A DNA stretch of 64,000 nucleotides from Flavobacterium oreochromis (GTDB lineage: Bacteria; Bacteroidota; Bacteroidia; Flavobacteriales; Flavobacteriaceae), in NCBI RefSeq assembly GCF_019565455.1, contig NZ_CP067377.1, positions 1,240,001-1,304,000 of the forward strand. Reading direction: 5' to 3'. Below the pieces are notes generated by a model, which was not told the DNA's origin, ran no database searches, and saw only the letters and a list, made by a program, of their open reading frames with translations. A program made the translations under genes and the position numbers. This document shows positions 18,190 through 29,810 of the stretch, piece by piece. Position 1 is the first letter of the stretch; every line of letters starts with the position of its first letter.

Positions 18190-20103
18190 ATGGAAAATTA
18201 CAACAGTGATTATGGAAGGCTCAACCACCCAGATGACCTAGCCAAATACGCTAAATTACGCACCTTTAAAGACTACCTAACAGACAAATCTGATTTCTTA
18301 GTGTACTGCACCCTAAGTATAGAAGGCAAAGACTTTTTAGAAAAATCCCATTTTAACCTAGCATTCCATCAAAAGACTAACGACCACGACAGCTTTACCC
18401 TAGATACCCGTGCTGATTCTCTAGACAACGAAGAGGCGTACATCATGGAAAATTCTAAAAGCTATCTAGGCAAAACCCTACAGATCCACTTACACCGATT
18501 TGGGGAAATAAAACAAACCTTTACAGGAATTATAACCCACCTAAACCTCTTAAAAAAAGACGGTTACGGCAGACTTTACATAACAGGACACGCCCCAACG
18601 ATCATGCTAGAACAAGGCCTTGAATCCCAAAGCTTTGAAAACAAAACCCTAGGAGAAATAGCCCAACAAATAGCAACAGATTACCCCAAGACACTCAACC
18701 TCATTACCCAAAATAACAACACCCAACACGTGTTGCCCTACACCGTACAATACAATCAAACAGATTACCAATTTTTAAAACAACTGGCCATACGCTATGG
18801 CGAATACCTCTATTACAACGGACAAAGCCTAGTATTAGGCAACAAAGTAGGCCCTAAAATCATCCAACTAGAAGAAGGGGCAGACCTAGTACACGCATCC
18901 TTTGAAATATCTGTAAAACCCCAGCAATTTACCTACACCTCCTACGATGTAGAATCAGGCAGCACCCTACAAAGAGATAGCGCCTCAGCCCAATTACAAA
19001 ACAAATTCAACCCCTACCAAGTAACCGCAATAAACGCCTCAAAAGACGTATTCCATAAAAAACCCAATAAACACTACAACCCAACGGGTATTAATAATAA
19101 AACAGACAGAGAACTACAAGAGGCCGTACGAAAACAAAAAGAACACAGAGAAAACCTGATGATCGTAAAAGGCAAAAGCAAAGATCCCGAACTTAAACAA
19201 GGCGTTCTAACCAAGCTGATTGACATTAACGACAGACCCATGGAAACCTACCGCATCATAGAAATCAACCATTTTCATAACGGAAAGGATTATTACAACG
19301 AATTTGTAGGAATCCCTGATATGTGGACCCCACCTTATTTTGACGACAACATCCATTCTAACTGCGAAGAACAAACCGCACGCGTAGTAGATAACAACAA
19401 CCCTATAAGAATGGGTAGAGTACGCGTACAATTTCCTTGGCAAGAAAAAAAGAATCAAAAAAACCCGTGGATTCGCTTGATACAACCCCACTCAGGAGCT
19501 GGCAAAGGCTTTCATTTCATCCCTGAAATAGGCGAAGAAGTCCTTGTAGGATTTGAAAACGGCAATGCCGAAAAACCGTTTGTATTAGGGACTCATTACA
19601 ACGGAAGCGAAACCAGCGGGTACCACACCCCAGGAAATGATATAAAAACAATTCATACTCGCAGTGGTCACATATTAAAATTTACAGAAGATGAAAGTAT
19701 TATAATTACAGACCAATCTGGCAATACCATTCAGTTTGATACTGTGGGGAGCAATATTACCATTACAGCACCTGAAACCATGTCCTTTAATTGTAAAAAT
19801 ATGCTTATAAATGTGTCGCAAAACATGATTACTAATGTGGGAATGAATGTATCAGAAAGTACTGGAATGAATAAAACGGAAACCATAGGCGGAACAAAAA
19901 ACACAGTCGTTTTACTTGATATGATAAGTAATGTAAGGGGGAGTTTAACGGAAGTCATTGAAGGAGATGTGAATACTGAATCTAAAAATGAAAGAAATGA
20001 AATAGTTGGTGGAAAAGTAATAACTCAGAGCCAAAAAGATACAGAATTACACACACCTGCTGAATTAAAAAAGAATGCAGCAGAAAAAAACAATACCCAT
20101 TAA
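18190..20103 (+). CDS. vgrG: Type VI secretion spike protein VgrG/TssI
   Basis: A 637-residue spike protein that caps the Hcp/TssD tube and carries effectors. Residues about 30-380 form the gp27-like base. About 395-480 form the gp5-like OB domain (R-V-V-D-N-N-N-P-I-R-M-G-R-V-R-V-Q-F-P-W, then P-E-I-G-E-E-V-L-V-G-F-E-N-G and P-F-V-L-G-T). About 490-600 form the beta-helical needle with repeating (V/I)-x-x-N-(V/M) strands. The last 30 residues are charged. The coding style changes near base 19640: the body uses many C-ending codons (ACC, CTA, CCC), whereas the needle returns to the AT-rich style of the host and the effector gene. This points to a mosaic gene. It is followed 2 bases later by the effector gene. 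Confidence 0.93.
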   Translation: MENYNSDYGRLNHPDDLAKYAKLRTFKDYLTDKSDFLVYCTLSIEGKDFLEKSHFNLAFHQKTNDHDSFTLDTRADSLDNEEAYIMENSKSYLGKTLQIHLHRFGEIKQTFTGIITHLNLLKKDGYGRLYITGHAPTIMLEQGLESQSFENKTLGEIAQQIATDYPKTLNLITQNNNTQHVLPYTVQYNQTDYQFLKQLAIRYGEYLYYNGQSLVLGNKVGPKIIQLEEGADLVHASFEISVKPQQFTYTSYDVESGSTLQRDSASAQLQNKFNPYQVTAINASKDVFHKKPNKHYNPTGINNKTDRELQEAVRKQKEHRENLMIVKGKSKDPELKQGVLTKLIDINDRPMETYRIIEINHFHNGKDYYNEFVGIPDMWTPPYFDDNIHSNCEEQTARVVDNNNPIRMGRVRVQFPWQEKKNQKNPWIRLIQPHSGAGKGFHFIPEIGEEVLVGFENGNAEKPFVLGTHYNGSETSGYHTPGNDIKTIHTRSGHILKFTEDESIIITDQSGNTIQFDTVGSNITITAPETMSFNCKNMLINVSQNMITNVGMNVSESTGMNKTETIGGTKNTVVLLDMISNVRGSLTEVIEGDVNTESKNERNEIVGGKVITQSQKDTELHTPAELKKNAAEKNNTH

Positions 20104-20105
20104 TT

Positions 20106-21611
20106 ATGTCAAGAACAAGAATTGTAGGCGGTAATTTAATCAAGATTACTGGTGGTACGTATAGAATATTTGCAAAAAAAGGGATAGAGTTTCACTCAAA
20201 TGGTAAAATCATTATGAATGCAGAAGGAGGTACAGTATATGGTGAACCAGAGAGCCCCCCTGTAATTCAGGCTAATATTACCTTACCTGCTAAATGCATA
20301 GTCCAGTTTAGACCAAAGAATGGTTGGAAAGGAGAATTTGGTTTTGATTGGTTCCGATTAGGAGATACTGGTATAAAAGGCGATGTAGATTACAATACTA
20401 TCGTAGGACAATATTATAGTCTGCCTATAACTGATCCTGCCACAACAATTTTTACTGATGATAATAGTTGGTCAGTAAATTTTGAGAGAGACCCTCAATC
20501 TGCTGCCTTTGCGCAACACAATAGGCTACAACAGCTAAAACGTTTATACGGTATAGAGTATTTTCAGCTTACTGATGATAAAGGGGTACTACAAACTAAA
20601 GAATATTACAAACCTGTAATCGCTTTGTTCGCCCAACAGAGAGACCCTAATAAGCCTAAAAAGTTTATCGAAACAGGAAAAGCTGAGTTACAATTGTATT
20701 TACAATTTGATTATCAAAATGGGAAAGCCGTAAAACCGAAGAAAATACTATTTGAAGCAAATGGAGTGCTTTTAGACAGTAACAATCCCTACATTGAAAT
20801 TGATAAGCCGACAATCGAAGAGAAAGATATAAATGAGAAAATAGAAATCGAACTAACTTGTAAGACCGAATTTCAAGCTGATAAAACAGTAGAAGTATAT
20901 GCTATTAGTAATGACGCTGCGGGTAACGAAGTAAAATCATTAGCGGGTGTGCTAAAAGTAATTGCGCCTAGTAAAAAAATAACTAAAAATGTAGTTATTA
21001 TTAGAGTAAAGACATCAGCAGGAACTGGCAATAAAGCATCTTTAGACCTACTAAGATTGATTGCAAAACAAGCATTGATTAATTTGAATATAGTAACTAA
21101 ACATATTGGAGTAAACGGACGTAATGATGAAATTAAAATTGATTTAAGTAACCCTCAACATAACCTTAATAATTGGGATTTTAATTTTTTATGTAGAGTT
21201 GAAACAACTAGAACTCCCCCTAATATATTACAAAAAACTCCTGTAGACAGGATACTTTTAGATACTTTTAATAGAGATTATAGAAATAATTACAATAATC
21301 ATTTCAAATTATTTTTCTTAGAAAATACTCAAATAAATTTCAAAATAGATAATACTACAGAAAATGAAATCATTGACGGTGGTGTAAATGGCTACTCTGG
21401 AATAAATTCAAATTATGGTATAATGTTTTCTACTCACGATGACAAAACAATAGCGCATGAAACACTACATGGTCTAGGTATTCCTCATTCATTTTTTGGT
21501 CAACATTATGTTTATCAAGCACAAAAAACAGAGGATATTATGGACTACTCTCATAAAGGGTCAGCTCCAGTAAATAACATTGTAGTAATTTTATTTACAA
21601 AATCAATGTAA
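20106..21611 (+). CDS. Putative T6SS effector with metzincin-like zinc peptidase domain
   Basis: A 501-residue protein starting 2 bases after vgrG. The N-terminus (R-I-V-G-G-N-L-I-K-I-T-G-G-T-Y and then an F-x-x-x-G-K-I-x-x-x-A-x-G-G-T-x-Y-G-E-P) is the short beta segment seen at the start of VgrG-linked effectors in Bacteroidota. The middle is beta-rich, Ig-like. The C-terminal domain has the complete zinc motif H451-E452-T-L-H455-G-L-G458-I-P-H461 (HExxHxxGxxH) and a Met-turn candidate at Met479 (DIMDYS), together the metzincin signature. It probably cleaves a target in a neighbouring cell. No immunity gene follows before 21781. The C-terminal 20 residues (PVNNIVVILFTKSM end) could be altered by a late frameshift. 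Confidence 0.75.
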   Translation: MSRTRIVGGNLIKITGGTYRIFAKKGIEFHSNGKIIMNAEGGTVYGEPESPPVIQANITLPAKCIVQFRPKNGWKGEFGFDWFRLGDTGIKGDVDYNTIVGQYYSLPITDPATTIFTDDNSWSVNFERDPQSAAFAQHNRLQQLKRLYGIEYFQLTDDKGVLQTKEYYKPVIALFAQQRDPNKPKKFIETGKAELQLYLQFDYQNGKAVKPKKILFEANGVLLDSNNPYIEIDKPTIEEKDINEKIEIELTCKTEFQADKTVEVYAISNDAAGNEVKSLAGVLKVIAPSKKITKNVVIIRVKTSAGTGNKASLDLLRLIAKQALINLNIVTKHIGVNGRNDEIKIDLSNPQHNLNNWDFNFLCRVETTRTPPNILQKTPVDRILLDTFNRDYRNNYNNHFKLFFLENTQINFKIDNTTENEIIDGGVNGYSGINSNYGIMFSTHDDKTIAHETLHGLGIPHSFFGQHYVYQAQKTEDIMDYSHKGSAPVNNIVVILFTKSM

Positions 21612-21780
21612 GGTGAAAGAAAAACTAATGGTTGAATTATTTAGAGAGCTAGCTAAGAGTTAATACTAAAGCCAAGATTTAATTTGTCTAAAAGATAGAT
21701 AAAAAATACTTATATCAAAATAAGAAGTTTTTTAGCGTTTTTTTAAAAACTTTGCGAACTTTGCCCAAATTTTATATGCC

Positions 21781-22936
21781 TTGAAACAAAAAATAGCCAT
21801 TACTTCTTTAGCTTCTATTTCTGCTTTAGGTGATCAATCAGAACAAATTTGGAATAATTATTTATTAGATTCTAGTTGTATTACGACTGAAAAATTTAAT
21901 AATCAAGAAGAATATGTAGCAAAAATCCCCTTAAACTGTAAAACTGAATTAGAAGTTTTGCGCCAATCGGATTTGAAATATAAAGGATTAGATCAAACCG
22001 TTTTAATGGCAATTTTAACTTCTCGTAATGCTGTAAAACAGGCTGGTTGGGTTAAAGGTAATGATTTTGGAATAAATATAGGCTCCTCTAGAGGAGCAAC
22101 TCAGCTTTTTGAATATTATCATAAAGATTTTTTAGAAACAGGAAAAACAGCTACATTAGCCTCACCTACAACAACTTTAGGGAATATATCTTCTTGGGTA
22201 GCACATGATTTAAAAAACAAAGGTTTAGCTATTTCGCATTCTATAACTTGTTCTACAGGATTGCATTCTTTATTAAATGGAGTAGCTTGGTTACAAGCAG
22301 GAATGATGGATAAGTTTCTTATAGGAGCAAGTGAGGCTCCTTTAACAAATTTTACTCTTGCACAAATGAATGCACTTAAAATATATGCTAAACAAAATCA
22401 AGAATATCCATGTCGTGCACTTGATTTACAGAAAGTTAAAAATACCATGGTGTTAGGGGAAGGAGCTATTTCCATTTGTTTAGATACAGATGAAGCTGCT
22501 CACGCGCTAGCCTATATTGAAGGAGTAGGGTTTGCTACAGATGAGTTGCAACACAATATATCCATTTCAGAAGAAGCATTATGCTTTCAAAAATCAATGC
22601 AAATGGCTTTAGCTAATACTTCTTTAGATTCTGTTGATGTGGTTGTTATGCACGCTCCAGGAACAATTAAAGGCGATTTATCAGAATATAAAGCAATACA
22701 AAAAATATTTAAAGATAAACAGCCTCTCTTGACAACGAACAAATGGAAATTAGGGCATACTTTTTGGAACTTCTGGTTTATTAAGTGTAGAAATGGCTAT
22801 TTTAATGATGCAAGTACAGTATTTTATAGGAATTCCTTATTTAAATATTCCTAATAAACCTAAAGCTATCAAAAAAGTATTAGTTAATGCAGTAGGATTT
22901 GGAGGAAATGCAGTAAGCATTTTATTGTCAGTATGA
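21781..22936 (+). pseudogene. Beta-ketoacyl synthase (KAS/FabF-like), frameshifted as read
   Basis: A condensing enzyme of the thiolase fold that extends acyl chains on ACP. The nucleophile is Cys157 (S-I-T-C-S-T-G). The first catalytic His is in V-V-V-M-H-A-P-G-T. The second is in L-G-H-T-F-G-T-S-G, which appears only after removing one T from the T5 run at 22761-22765. The corrected frame continues to N-A-V-G-F-G-G-N-A-V-S-I and stops at 22936. It starts with TTG at 21781. It is shorter and more divergent than FabF, so it may serve a special lipid or polyketide-like product (for example flexirubin or aryl-polyene type), but no partner genes are nearby. It overlaps the convergent recX gene by 9 bases. 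Confidence 0.75.
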
Positions 22937-23389
22937 AGCAGACAGTTCTTCTATTTTATCTAAAATTAAATAAGATTCATAGCCCTTCCTAAAAAGGAAA
23001 TCACTTACTTTTCGTTTCTTTTTTTGAAGATGAGATTCCTTAATGTTATTCCATTCTTTTTCGGCTAATTCATTAAAGTTGTATAGATAATCTTCTTCTT
23101 TTATCTCATTAAGAGCACCTTTAATATTGTAACTAGATACTCCATGTAACTTAAGTTCATTAGTAATTCGCATTTTACCCCATTTTTTATAGTTGTGTTT
23201 ACCTCTGGCAAAAGCATAGGCAAAACGTTCTTCATTTAAATAATTATGCTCAATTAGATAAACAATATATTCTTCGATTAATTCCTCCTCTATTTTTAAT
23301 GATTTTAATTTAAGTTTGATTTCCTTATGTGATCTTTCTTGATAAGCACAATAGGATTCTAGTTTTTTTAATATAGAAGGATAAAGCAT
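22928..23389 (-). CDS. recX: RecX-family regulatory protein
   Basis: A 153-residue, helix-rich basic protein matching RecX. It has an N-terminal Y-C-A-Y-Q-E-R-S-x-x-E-(I/V)-x-x-K-L repeat, a second helical repeat with Y-L-N-E-E-R-F-A-x-A-F-A-R-G-K and K-W-G-K-M-R-I-T-N-E-L-K, and a third repeat ending in F-L-F-R-K-G-Y. RecX binds RecA filaments and limits recombination. RecX often lies next to recA, but recA is not in this window. The 3' end overlaps the convergent ketoacyl synthase gene by 9 bases. Confidence 0.9.
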   Translation of the reverse strand: MLYPSILKKLESYCAYQERSHKEIKLKLKSLKIEEELIEEYIVYLIEHNYLNEERFAYAFARGKHNYKKWGKMRITNELKLHGVSSYNIKGALNEIKEEDYLYNFNELAEKEWNNIKESHLQKKKRKVSDFLFRKGYESYLILDKIEELSASY

Positions 23390-23702
23390 TTTATTTTTTT
23401 AAAGAAGGTGATTACAAAAATTTATTAGGCTACAAATTTAAGGATCTTAGGGATAGATCAATATAAATATTTACTAAGTAAACTGTATTAAAAGTAATGG
23501 TTTTATTTGTATAATAAATGTTTTTTATAAGTCAAAGTATAAAAAAACAGAAAATAAAACATAAAGCTAATTTTGTGTTTTTAGATAACCGGAGCTCTTT
23601 ACTTAGGTTAATGAAAAATTATACTTTTTTTATGTTTTGTTTAATTTTTAAAAAAAATATTGTACTTTGCTACCTATAAACCCAATCAAAAACGTTCAAC
23701 GA

Positions 23703-26471
23703 ATGAGAGTCTATTTTTCTATTTTAACATTGTTTTTTAGCGTCCTAACCTTTGCGCAAAATACAATATCAGGAACTGTGACTGATGATAAAAATCAGCC
23801 TATACCAGGTGCAAATGTAAAAATTGTAGGATCTACCTCGGGAGCATCGTCTGGATTTGATGGAAAGTTTACATTAAAAACGAATACACAAATTCCCCTT
23901 ACCTTAGAAGTTTCCATGATGGGATATTCTAGTAAAACTTTGACTGTTAGTTCAAAGGATCAGAAAATAGAAGTTGTTCTAGTTGAACAATCTACTTCTT
24001 TAAATGAAATAGTCGTTTCAGCATCACGCGCTCCAGAGAAAATTATCGAATCTCCCGTAACTATTGAAAGGATGGGGTTGAGAGAAGTAAAAAATACAAC
24101 CGCTCCCTCTTTTTACGAAGGTTTGGAAAATTTAAAAGATGTTCATTTTAATACTTCTAGTTTTAATTTTAAGTCAGTTAATACCCGTGGTTTTGCTACT
24201 ATTGGAAATACTCGATTTATGCAGTTAGTAGATGGTATGGATAACGCATCTCCAGCATTAAATTTTGCTGTAGGAAATCTATTAGGTATTTCAGATTTAG
24301 ATGTTGCGAGTGTAGAAATTTTACCAGGAGCTTCATCAGCCCTTTACGGAGCTAATGCCTTTAATGGAATTATGTTTATGACCAGCCGTAGTCCTTTTAC
24401 AAAAGAAGGGCTTTCGACTTATTTTAAATACGGTCAAACAACTCAAGATGTAGCAGGTACAAATAATTATTTCGACCTTGGTGTTAGAGCTGCTAAAAAG
24501 TTTACAGATTATTTGGCCGCTAAAGCAAACTTTTCTTATATGGAAGCAACTGAATGGATGGCAGATGATAGACGTAGTTTGACACCAGGAGGAATTGGTC
24601 ATCAAGTGAACAGAAACTATGATGGACTAAATACTTATGGAGATGAAGTCAGTACATTTATTCCTAATGTAGGACAAGTAAGTCGTACAGGATATGCGGA
24701 AAAAGAATTGTCAGATGGTAAAATAAATAGTGCTAAATTTGATGCTTCAATTCATTTGCGTCCTTGGGCTAATTCAGATTCTAAGTTTGCTAAAAATATT
24801 GAGCTTATAGGACAATATAAAGTAGGAATCGGAAATACTTTATATCAAGGGGCTAATCGTTACGCTTTAAAAGACTTCTTTATGGATCAAATTAAAGTCG
24901 AAGTCAGAGGAGATAATTTCTTTGCTCGTATTTATAGATCAGGAGAGGATGCCGGAAATTCATATAACTTAGGTTTTGCTGCTTGGAATGTAAATAGAGA
25001 AGCAAAATCAGATAAAGCATGGTTTACAGATTATGGTACAGCTTTTATCATGTCAAGTGTTTTATTAGGACTGCCAACGGATCAAGCAGATAAAAGAGCC
25101 CGCGCCTTTGCTGACTATAATACTCCTTTTGAAATACCCCTTACTCCAGGAGGTAATCCTCGCCTAACTCCAGGAACGGCTGCTTTTAACCAAGCATTGA
25201 CAAAAGTGTTGTCAAATTCAGATTTAAATGCAGGAGCTAAATTGGTAGATCGCTCTAGAATTCATCATGCAGACCTTAATTATAATTTTAAAGACTTAAT
25301 CCAATTTGCAGAAATTCAAGTTGGTGGATCAGCTCGTAGATATACTATGGATTCAAGAGGTTCTATTTTTACAGATAAGATAGGACAGCCTATTACTTAT
25401 GATGAATATGGAATTTATACACAAATTCAGAAAAAGGTTCTAGAAGAAAGAGTAAAAATTACAGCGTCTATGCGTTATGATAAATCGCAAAATTTTAATG
25501 GAAATATTTCCCCTCGATTATCAATATCCTACGCTGCTGGTAAAGATAAACAACATAATTTTAGAGCTTCCTATCAAACAGGTTTTCGCAATCCAACAAC
25601 ACAAGATCAATACATAGGATTAAATATAGGTCCTTTAGTACTAATAGGTTCTGCTCCTGATAATTTAGATAGGTATTCAGAAACAATTAAATTAAACTCA
25701 AATGGTAATTTAGTTAATGTAACTGGACGTGATGCTTATACTAAATCATTTACAGCAACCTCAGTTGCTGCCTTCAAACAATCGTTAAATTTTGCGGATC
25801 TAAAGGCCGCTGATATTTCATTAGTAAAACCAGAACAAGTACAAGCTTTTGAGGTAGGGTATCGTTCAATCTTTAAAGAAATTTCATTTGATTTAAATGC
25901 TTACTATAATATATATAATAATTTTATCAGTAATTCAAATGTAGTAACCCCTCTTTATGGTGATGCAAGAACTAATTTATTAACCGCTGTGTCAGCTTTG
26001 CAAAATGGAGATATTCGTGCATTTCAAGTTTATACAAACTCTAAAAAACAAGTAACATCATTAGGAGTAGGAGTAGGAGCAAGTCGTAAAATAGGTAAAT
26101 TTAATTTAAGTGCAAGTTATAATTATTCTGATTTTAAATATGATGATAGTTTAGATCCTGATTTTGAAGCTGGATTTAATACGCCTAAGCATCGCGCAAA
26201 AGCATCTTTTGGAGCAGAAAATATATTTAAAGGATTAGGCTTTAATATAAATGCTCGTTATAATTCTAAGTATTTATGGGAATCAACCATGATAGATGCG
26301 TATGTTCCAGAAAATTATGTTTATGATGCGCAAATTAATACTGCTATTCCTGTTCTTAAATCAATCATAAAGCTTGGAGGTACTAATCTGTTTGGAAAAG
26401 ATTATATTCAAGTGCCGGGAGCTGGTATGATAGGAAAACAATATTATATTTCATGGACGATCAATCCGTAA
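23703..26471 (+). CDS. TonB-dependent receptor with carboxypeptidase-like N-terminal domain
   Basis: An outer-membrane active transporter of about 922 residues. A signal peptide (MRVYFSILTLFFSVLTFAQ) is followed by a CarboxypepD_reg-like domain (I-S-G-T-V-T-D-D-K-N-Q-P-I-P-G-A-N-V), a linker with a TonB-box-like stretch, a plug (near 100-220, ending V-E-I-L-P-G-A-S-S-A-L-Y-G) and a long 22-strand-type barrel ending near I-S-W-T-I-N-P. The ATG at 23703 is preferred over an upstream in-frame TTG at 23667, because the latter lies inside a TACTTTG promoter-like box and lacks a signal start. It is followed 17 bases later by an SGNH lipoprotein gene, so the two probably act on one lipid-like substrate. 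Confidence 0.9.
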   Translation: MRVYFSILTLFFSVLTFAQNTISGTVTDDKNQPIPGANVKIVGSTSGASSGFDGKFTLKTNTQIPLTLEVSMMGYSSKTLTVSSKDQKIEVVLVEQSTSLNEIVVSASRAPEKIIESPVTIERMGLREVKNTTAPSFYEGLENLKDVHFNTSSFNFKSVNTRGFATIGNTRFMQLVDGMDNASPALNFAVGNLLGISDLDVASVEILPGASSALYGANAFNGIMFMTSRSPFTKEGLSTYFKYGQTTQDVAGTNNYFDLGVRAAKKFTDYLAAKANFSYMEATEWMADDRRSLTPGGIGHQVNRNYDGLNTYGDEVSTFIPNVGQVSRTGYAEKELSDGKINSAKFDASIHLRPWANSDSKFAKNIELIGQYKVGIGNTLYQGANRYALKDFFMDQIKVEVRGDNFFARIYRSGEDAGNSYNLGFAAWNVNREAKSDKAWFTDYGTAFIMSSVLLGLPTDQADKRARAFADYNTPFEIPLTPGGNPRLTPGTAAFNQALTKVLSNSDLNAGAKLVDRSRIHHADLNYNFKDLIQFAEIQVGGSARRYTMDSRGSIFTDKIGQPITYDEYGIYTQIQKKVLEERVKITASMRYDKSQNFNGNISPRLSISYAAGKDKQHNFRASYQTGFRNPTTQDQYIGLNIGPLVLIGSAPDNLDRYSETIKLNSNGNLVNVTGRDAYTKSFTATSVAAFKQSLNFADLKAADISLVKPEQVQAFEVGYRSIFKEISFDLNAYYNIYNNFISNSNVVTPLYGDARTNLLTAVSALQNGDIRAFQVYTNSKKQVTSLGVGVGASRKIGKFNLSASYNYSDFKYDDSLDPDFEAGFNTPKHRAKASFGAENIFKGLGFNINARYNSKYLWESTMIDAYVPENYVYDAQINTAIPVLKSIIKLGGTNLFGKDYIQVPGAGMIGKQYYISWTINP

Positions 26472-26488
26472 TGTTTAATGAAAAATGA

Positions 26489-28099
26489 ATGATTATGATT
26501 AAAAATATAAAATGGATTTTGTTAGCTTCTTGTGCTTTTGTAGCATGTGAGACTAATTTAGAAGAAGAGGTGGTAACAGATGTGCCCGTAACAGCAGGAG
26601 ATGCTAATTTTTCAAAATACATAGCAATTGGAGATTCTTACGGAGCTGGTTTTAGTGATGGTTCATTATTTGTTGCAGGGCAATTAAACTCTTATCCAGA
26701 GCAAATGGCAAGACAATTTGCAGCAGTTGGAGGAGGTGTTTTTAAATCACCATTAATGGCAGATAATACAGGGGGATTACTTTTTGGAGGAGCTCCTTTT
26801 CCTATTGATCCAACACAGTTTGCTCCTCGTTTAGTTTTTAGAGGATTTTTCGGTAATGATACAAGTAAGCCTATTATAAATTTAGTTTCAAATCAAGGAA
26901 CTCAAACAACAGAAGCTACGACCGTAATTTCAGGTCCTTTTAATAATATATCAGTGCCAGGAGCAAAATCATACCATATTGGTCTTATTGGATATGGTAG
27001 TGCTCAAGGAAATCCTTATTTTAGACGTTTCGCGTCTTCTCAAGGAGCCAGTATGTTGTCAGATGCTTTGTTGCAACAACCTACTTTCTTTTCTTTATGG
27101 ATAGGAGGAAATGATGTATTAACCTATGCAACCTCTGGAGGAACAGGAGTAGATAGAACAGGAAATTTAGATCCTAGAACATATAATTCAAATGATATTA
27201 CGGATCCAGCTGTTTTTTCAAATGCGTTTAATGGAGCTATAGATCTTTTAACTGCAAATGGAAGAAAGGGAGTGGTTGCTAATTTGCCTAATGTAAATAC
27301 ATTACCATTTTTTACAACCTTGCCTTATAACCCTATACCTGCTTTGCCTAAGAGTAAGGCTAACTCTTTAAATCAGTTGTTTGGAGTGATAAATCAAATT
27401 ACGAAAGCATTGAATTTGCCAAATAGATTTGAAGTGATTTCTGAAGACGATAATAATTCCAATACAGTTGAAAAATCAAATCCATTATTAATTGTAGATG
27501 AAGAACTAGCTGATTTATCAAGTCTTATAAGAGATAATTTAACTCCTGCTTTAGGATTACAGACTGCAACTTTTGTAGGCAATCTTTATGGTAAAGCACG
27601 TCACGCTAAAAATAATGTTGATGGGAGAGATTATATTTTGTTATCAACAGGAGCTTTGATAGATCCTCTTAATAATATAGAACCAGGAATTCCAAGTGAT
27701 TTTGCAGTTAGAGGAATATCATATCCATTACAAGATGCTTTAGTGTTAACAATTGATGAAGCATCTAAAATAGCTAGAGCTACAGAAGCCTATAATCAAA
27801 TTATAGAAAATACAGCTAAATCTAAAGGTTTAGCATTTTTTGATGCAAGACAAGCAATGAATCAACTAGTTAAAGGAGATGTGCGTTTCGGTAATTATAG
27901 TTTAGGGGCTAGTTTTATTAAAGGAGGCGCTTTTTCATTAGATGGAGTTCATCCAAGTCCTAGAGGATATAGTTTTATTGCAAATAAAATGATAGAAGCA
28001 ATTAATACACAATATAAATCTACTTTACGAATGATAGATTTAGGAAAAAAACCAGCTTTATTCCCTGTTAGTATTCCAGCTGGAAATTATGTAAATTAA
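26489..28099 (+). CDS. SGNH/GDSL-family lipoprotein
   Basis: A 536-residue lipoprotein. The signal ends in A-F-V-A-C (or L-A-S-C), giving a lipidated Cys. The SGNH hydrolase blocks are present: I-G-D-S-Y in block I (usually GDSL), G-G-N-D in block III, and D-G-V-H-P in block V with the catalytic Asp-His pair. An esterase or lipase acting at the outer surface is expected. Position right behind a TonB-dependent receptor suggests that it processes or hands over the receptor's substrate, a pairing common in flavobacteria. A terminator follows. The true substrate is unknown. Confidence 0.85.
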   Translation: MIMIKNIKWILLASCAFVACETNLEEEVVTDVPVTAGDANFSKYIAIGDSYGAGFSDGSLFVAGQLNSYPEQMARQFAAVGGGVFKSPLMADNTGGLLFGGAPFPIDPTQFAPRLVFRGFFGNDTSKPIINLVSNQGTQTTEATTVISGPFNNISVPGAKSYHIGLIGYGSAQGNPYFRRFASSQGASMLSDALLQQPTFFSLWIGGNDVLTYATSGGTGVDRTGNLDPRTYNSNDITDPAVFSNAFNGAIDLLTANGRKGVVANLPNVNTLPFFTTLPYNPIPALPKSKANSLNQLFGVINQITKALNLPNRFEVISEDDNNSNTVEKSNPLLIVDEELADLSSLIRDNLTPALGLQTATFVGNLYGKARHAKNNVDGRDYILLSTGALIDPLNNIEPGIPSDFAVRGISYPLQDALVLTIDEASKIARATEAYNQIIENTAKSKGLAFFDARQAMNQLVKGDVRFGNYSLGASFIKGGAFSLDGVHPSPRGYSFIANKMIEAINTQYKSTLRMIDLGKKPALFPVSIPAGNYVN

Positions 28100-28118
28100 T
28101 TTAAAAGTGATTTTCCTT

Positions 28119-28149
28119 AAAACCTCCTTCTGAATTAGGAGGTTTTTTT
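28119..28149 (+). terminator. Rho-independent terminator
   Basis: AAAACCTCC and GGAGGTTTT form a 9-bp stem around a 10-base loop, followed by T residues. Confidence 0.9.
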
Positions 28150-28198
28150 ATATGATTTAGGTTAGAATTTATATTTTAAAAAAAAGAAAATTTTTATA

Positions 28199-28228
28199 TT
28201 GGAATTCACAATATTAAAATTATCTTTG
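28199..28228 (+). promoter_or_regulatory. Promoter of atpDC
   Basis: TTG at 28199-28201, a 19-base spacer and TATCTTTG at 28221-28228, an exact fit to the Bacteroidota pattern. The leader to the ATG at 28288 is about 50 bases. Confidence 0.8.
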
Positions 28229-28266
28229 CAATCTGAAAAAACACAGCGTTTTTTATAACTAAATAG

Positions 28267-29799
<1,533 letters not shown>

Positions 29800-29810
29800 A
29801 AAAAGTAACA

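Noticed and set aside
21613..21663. Short GTG-started frame after the T6SS effector as an immunity gene
   Set aside because: Only 16 codons; it could be the out-of-frame tail of the effector gene but is too short for an immunity protein.
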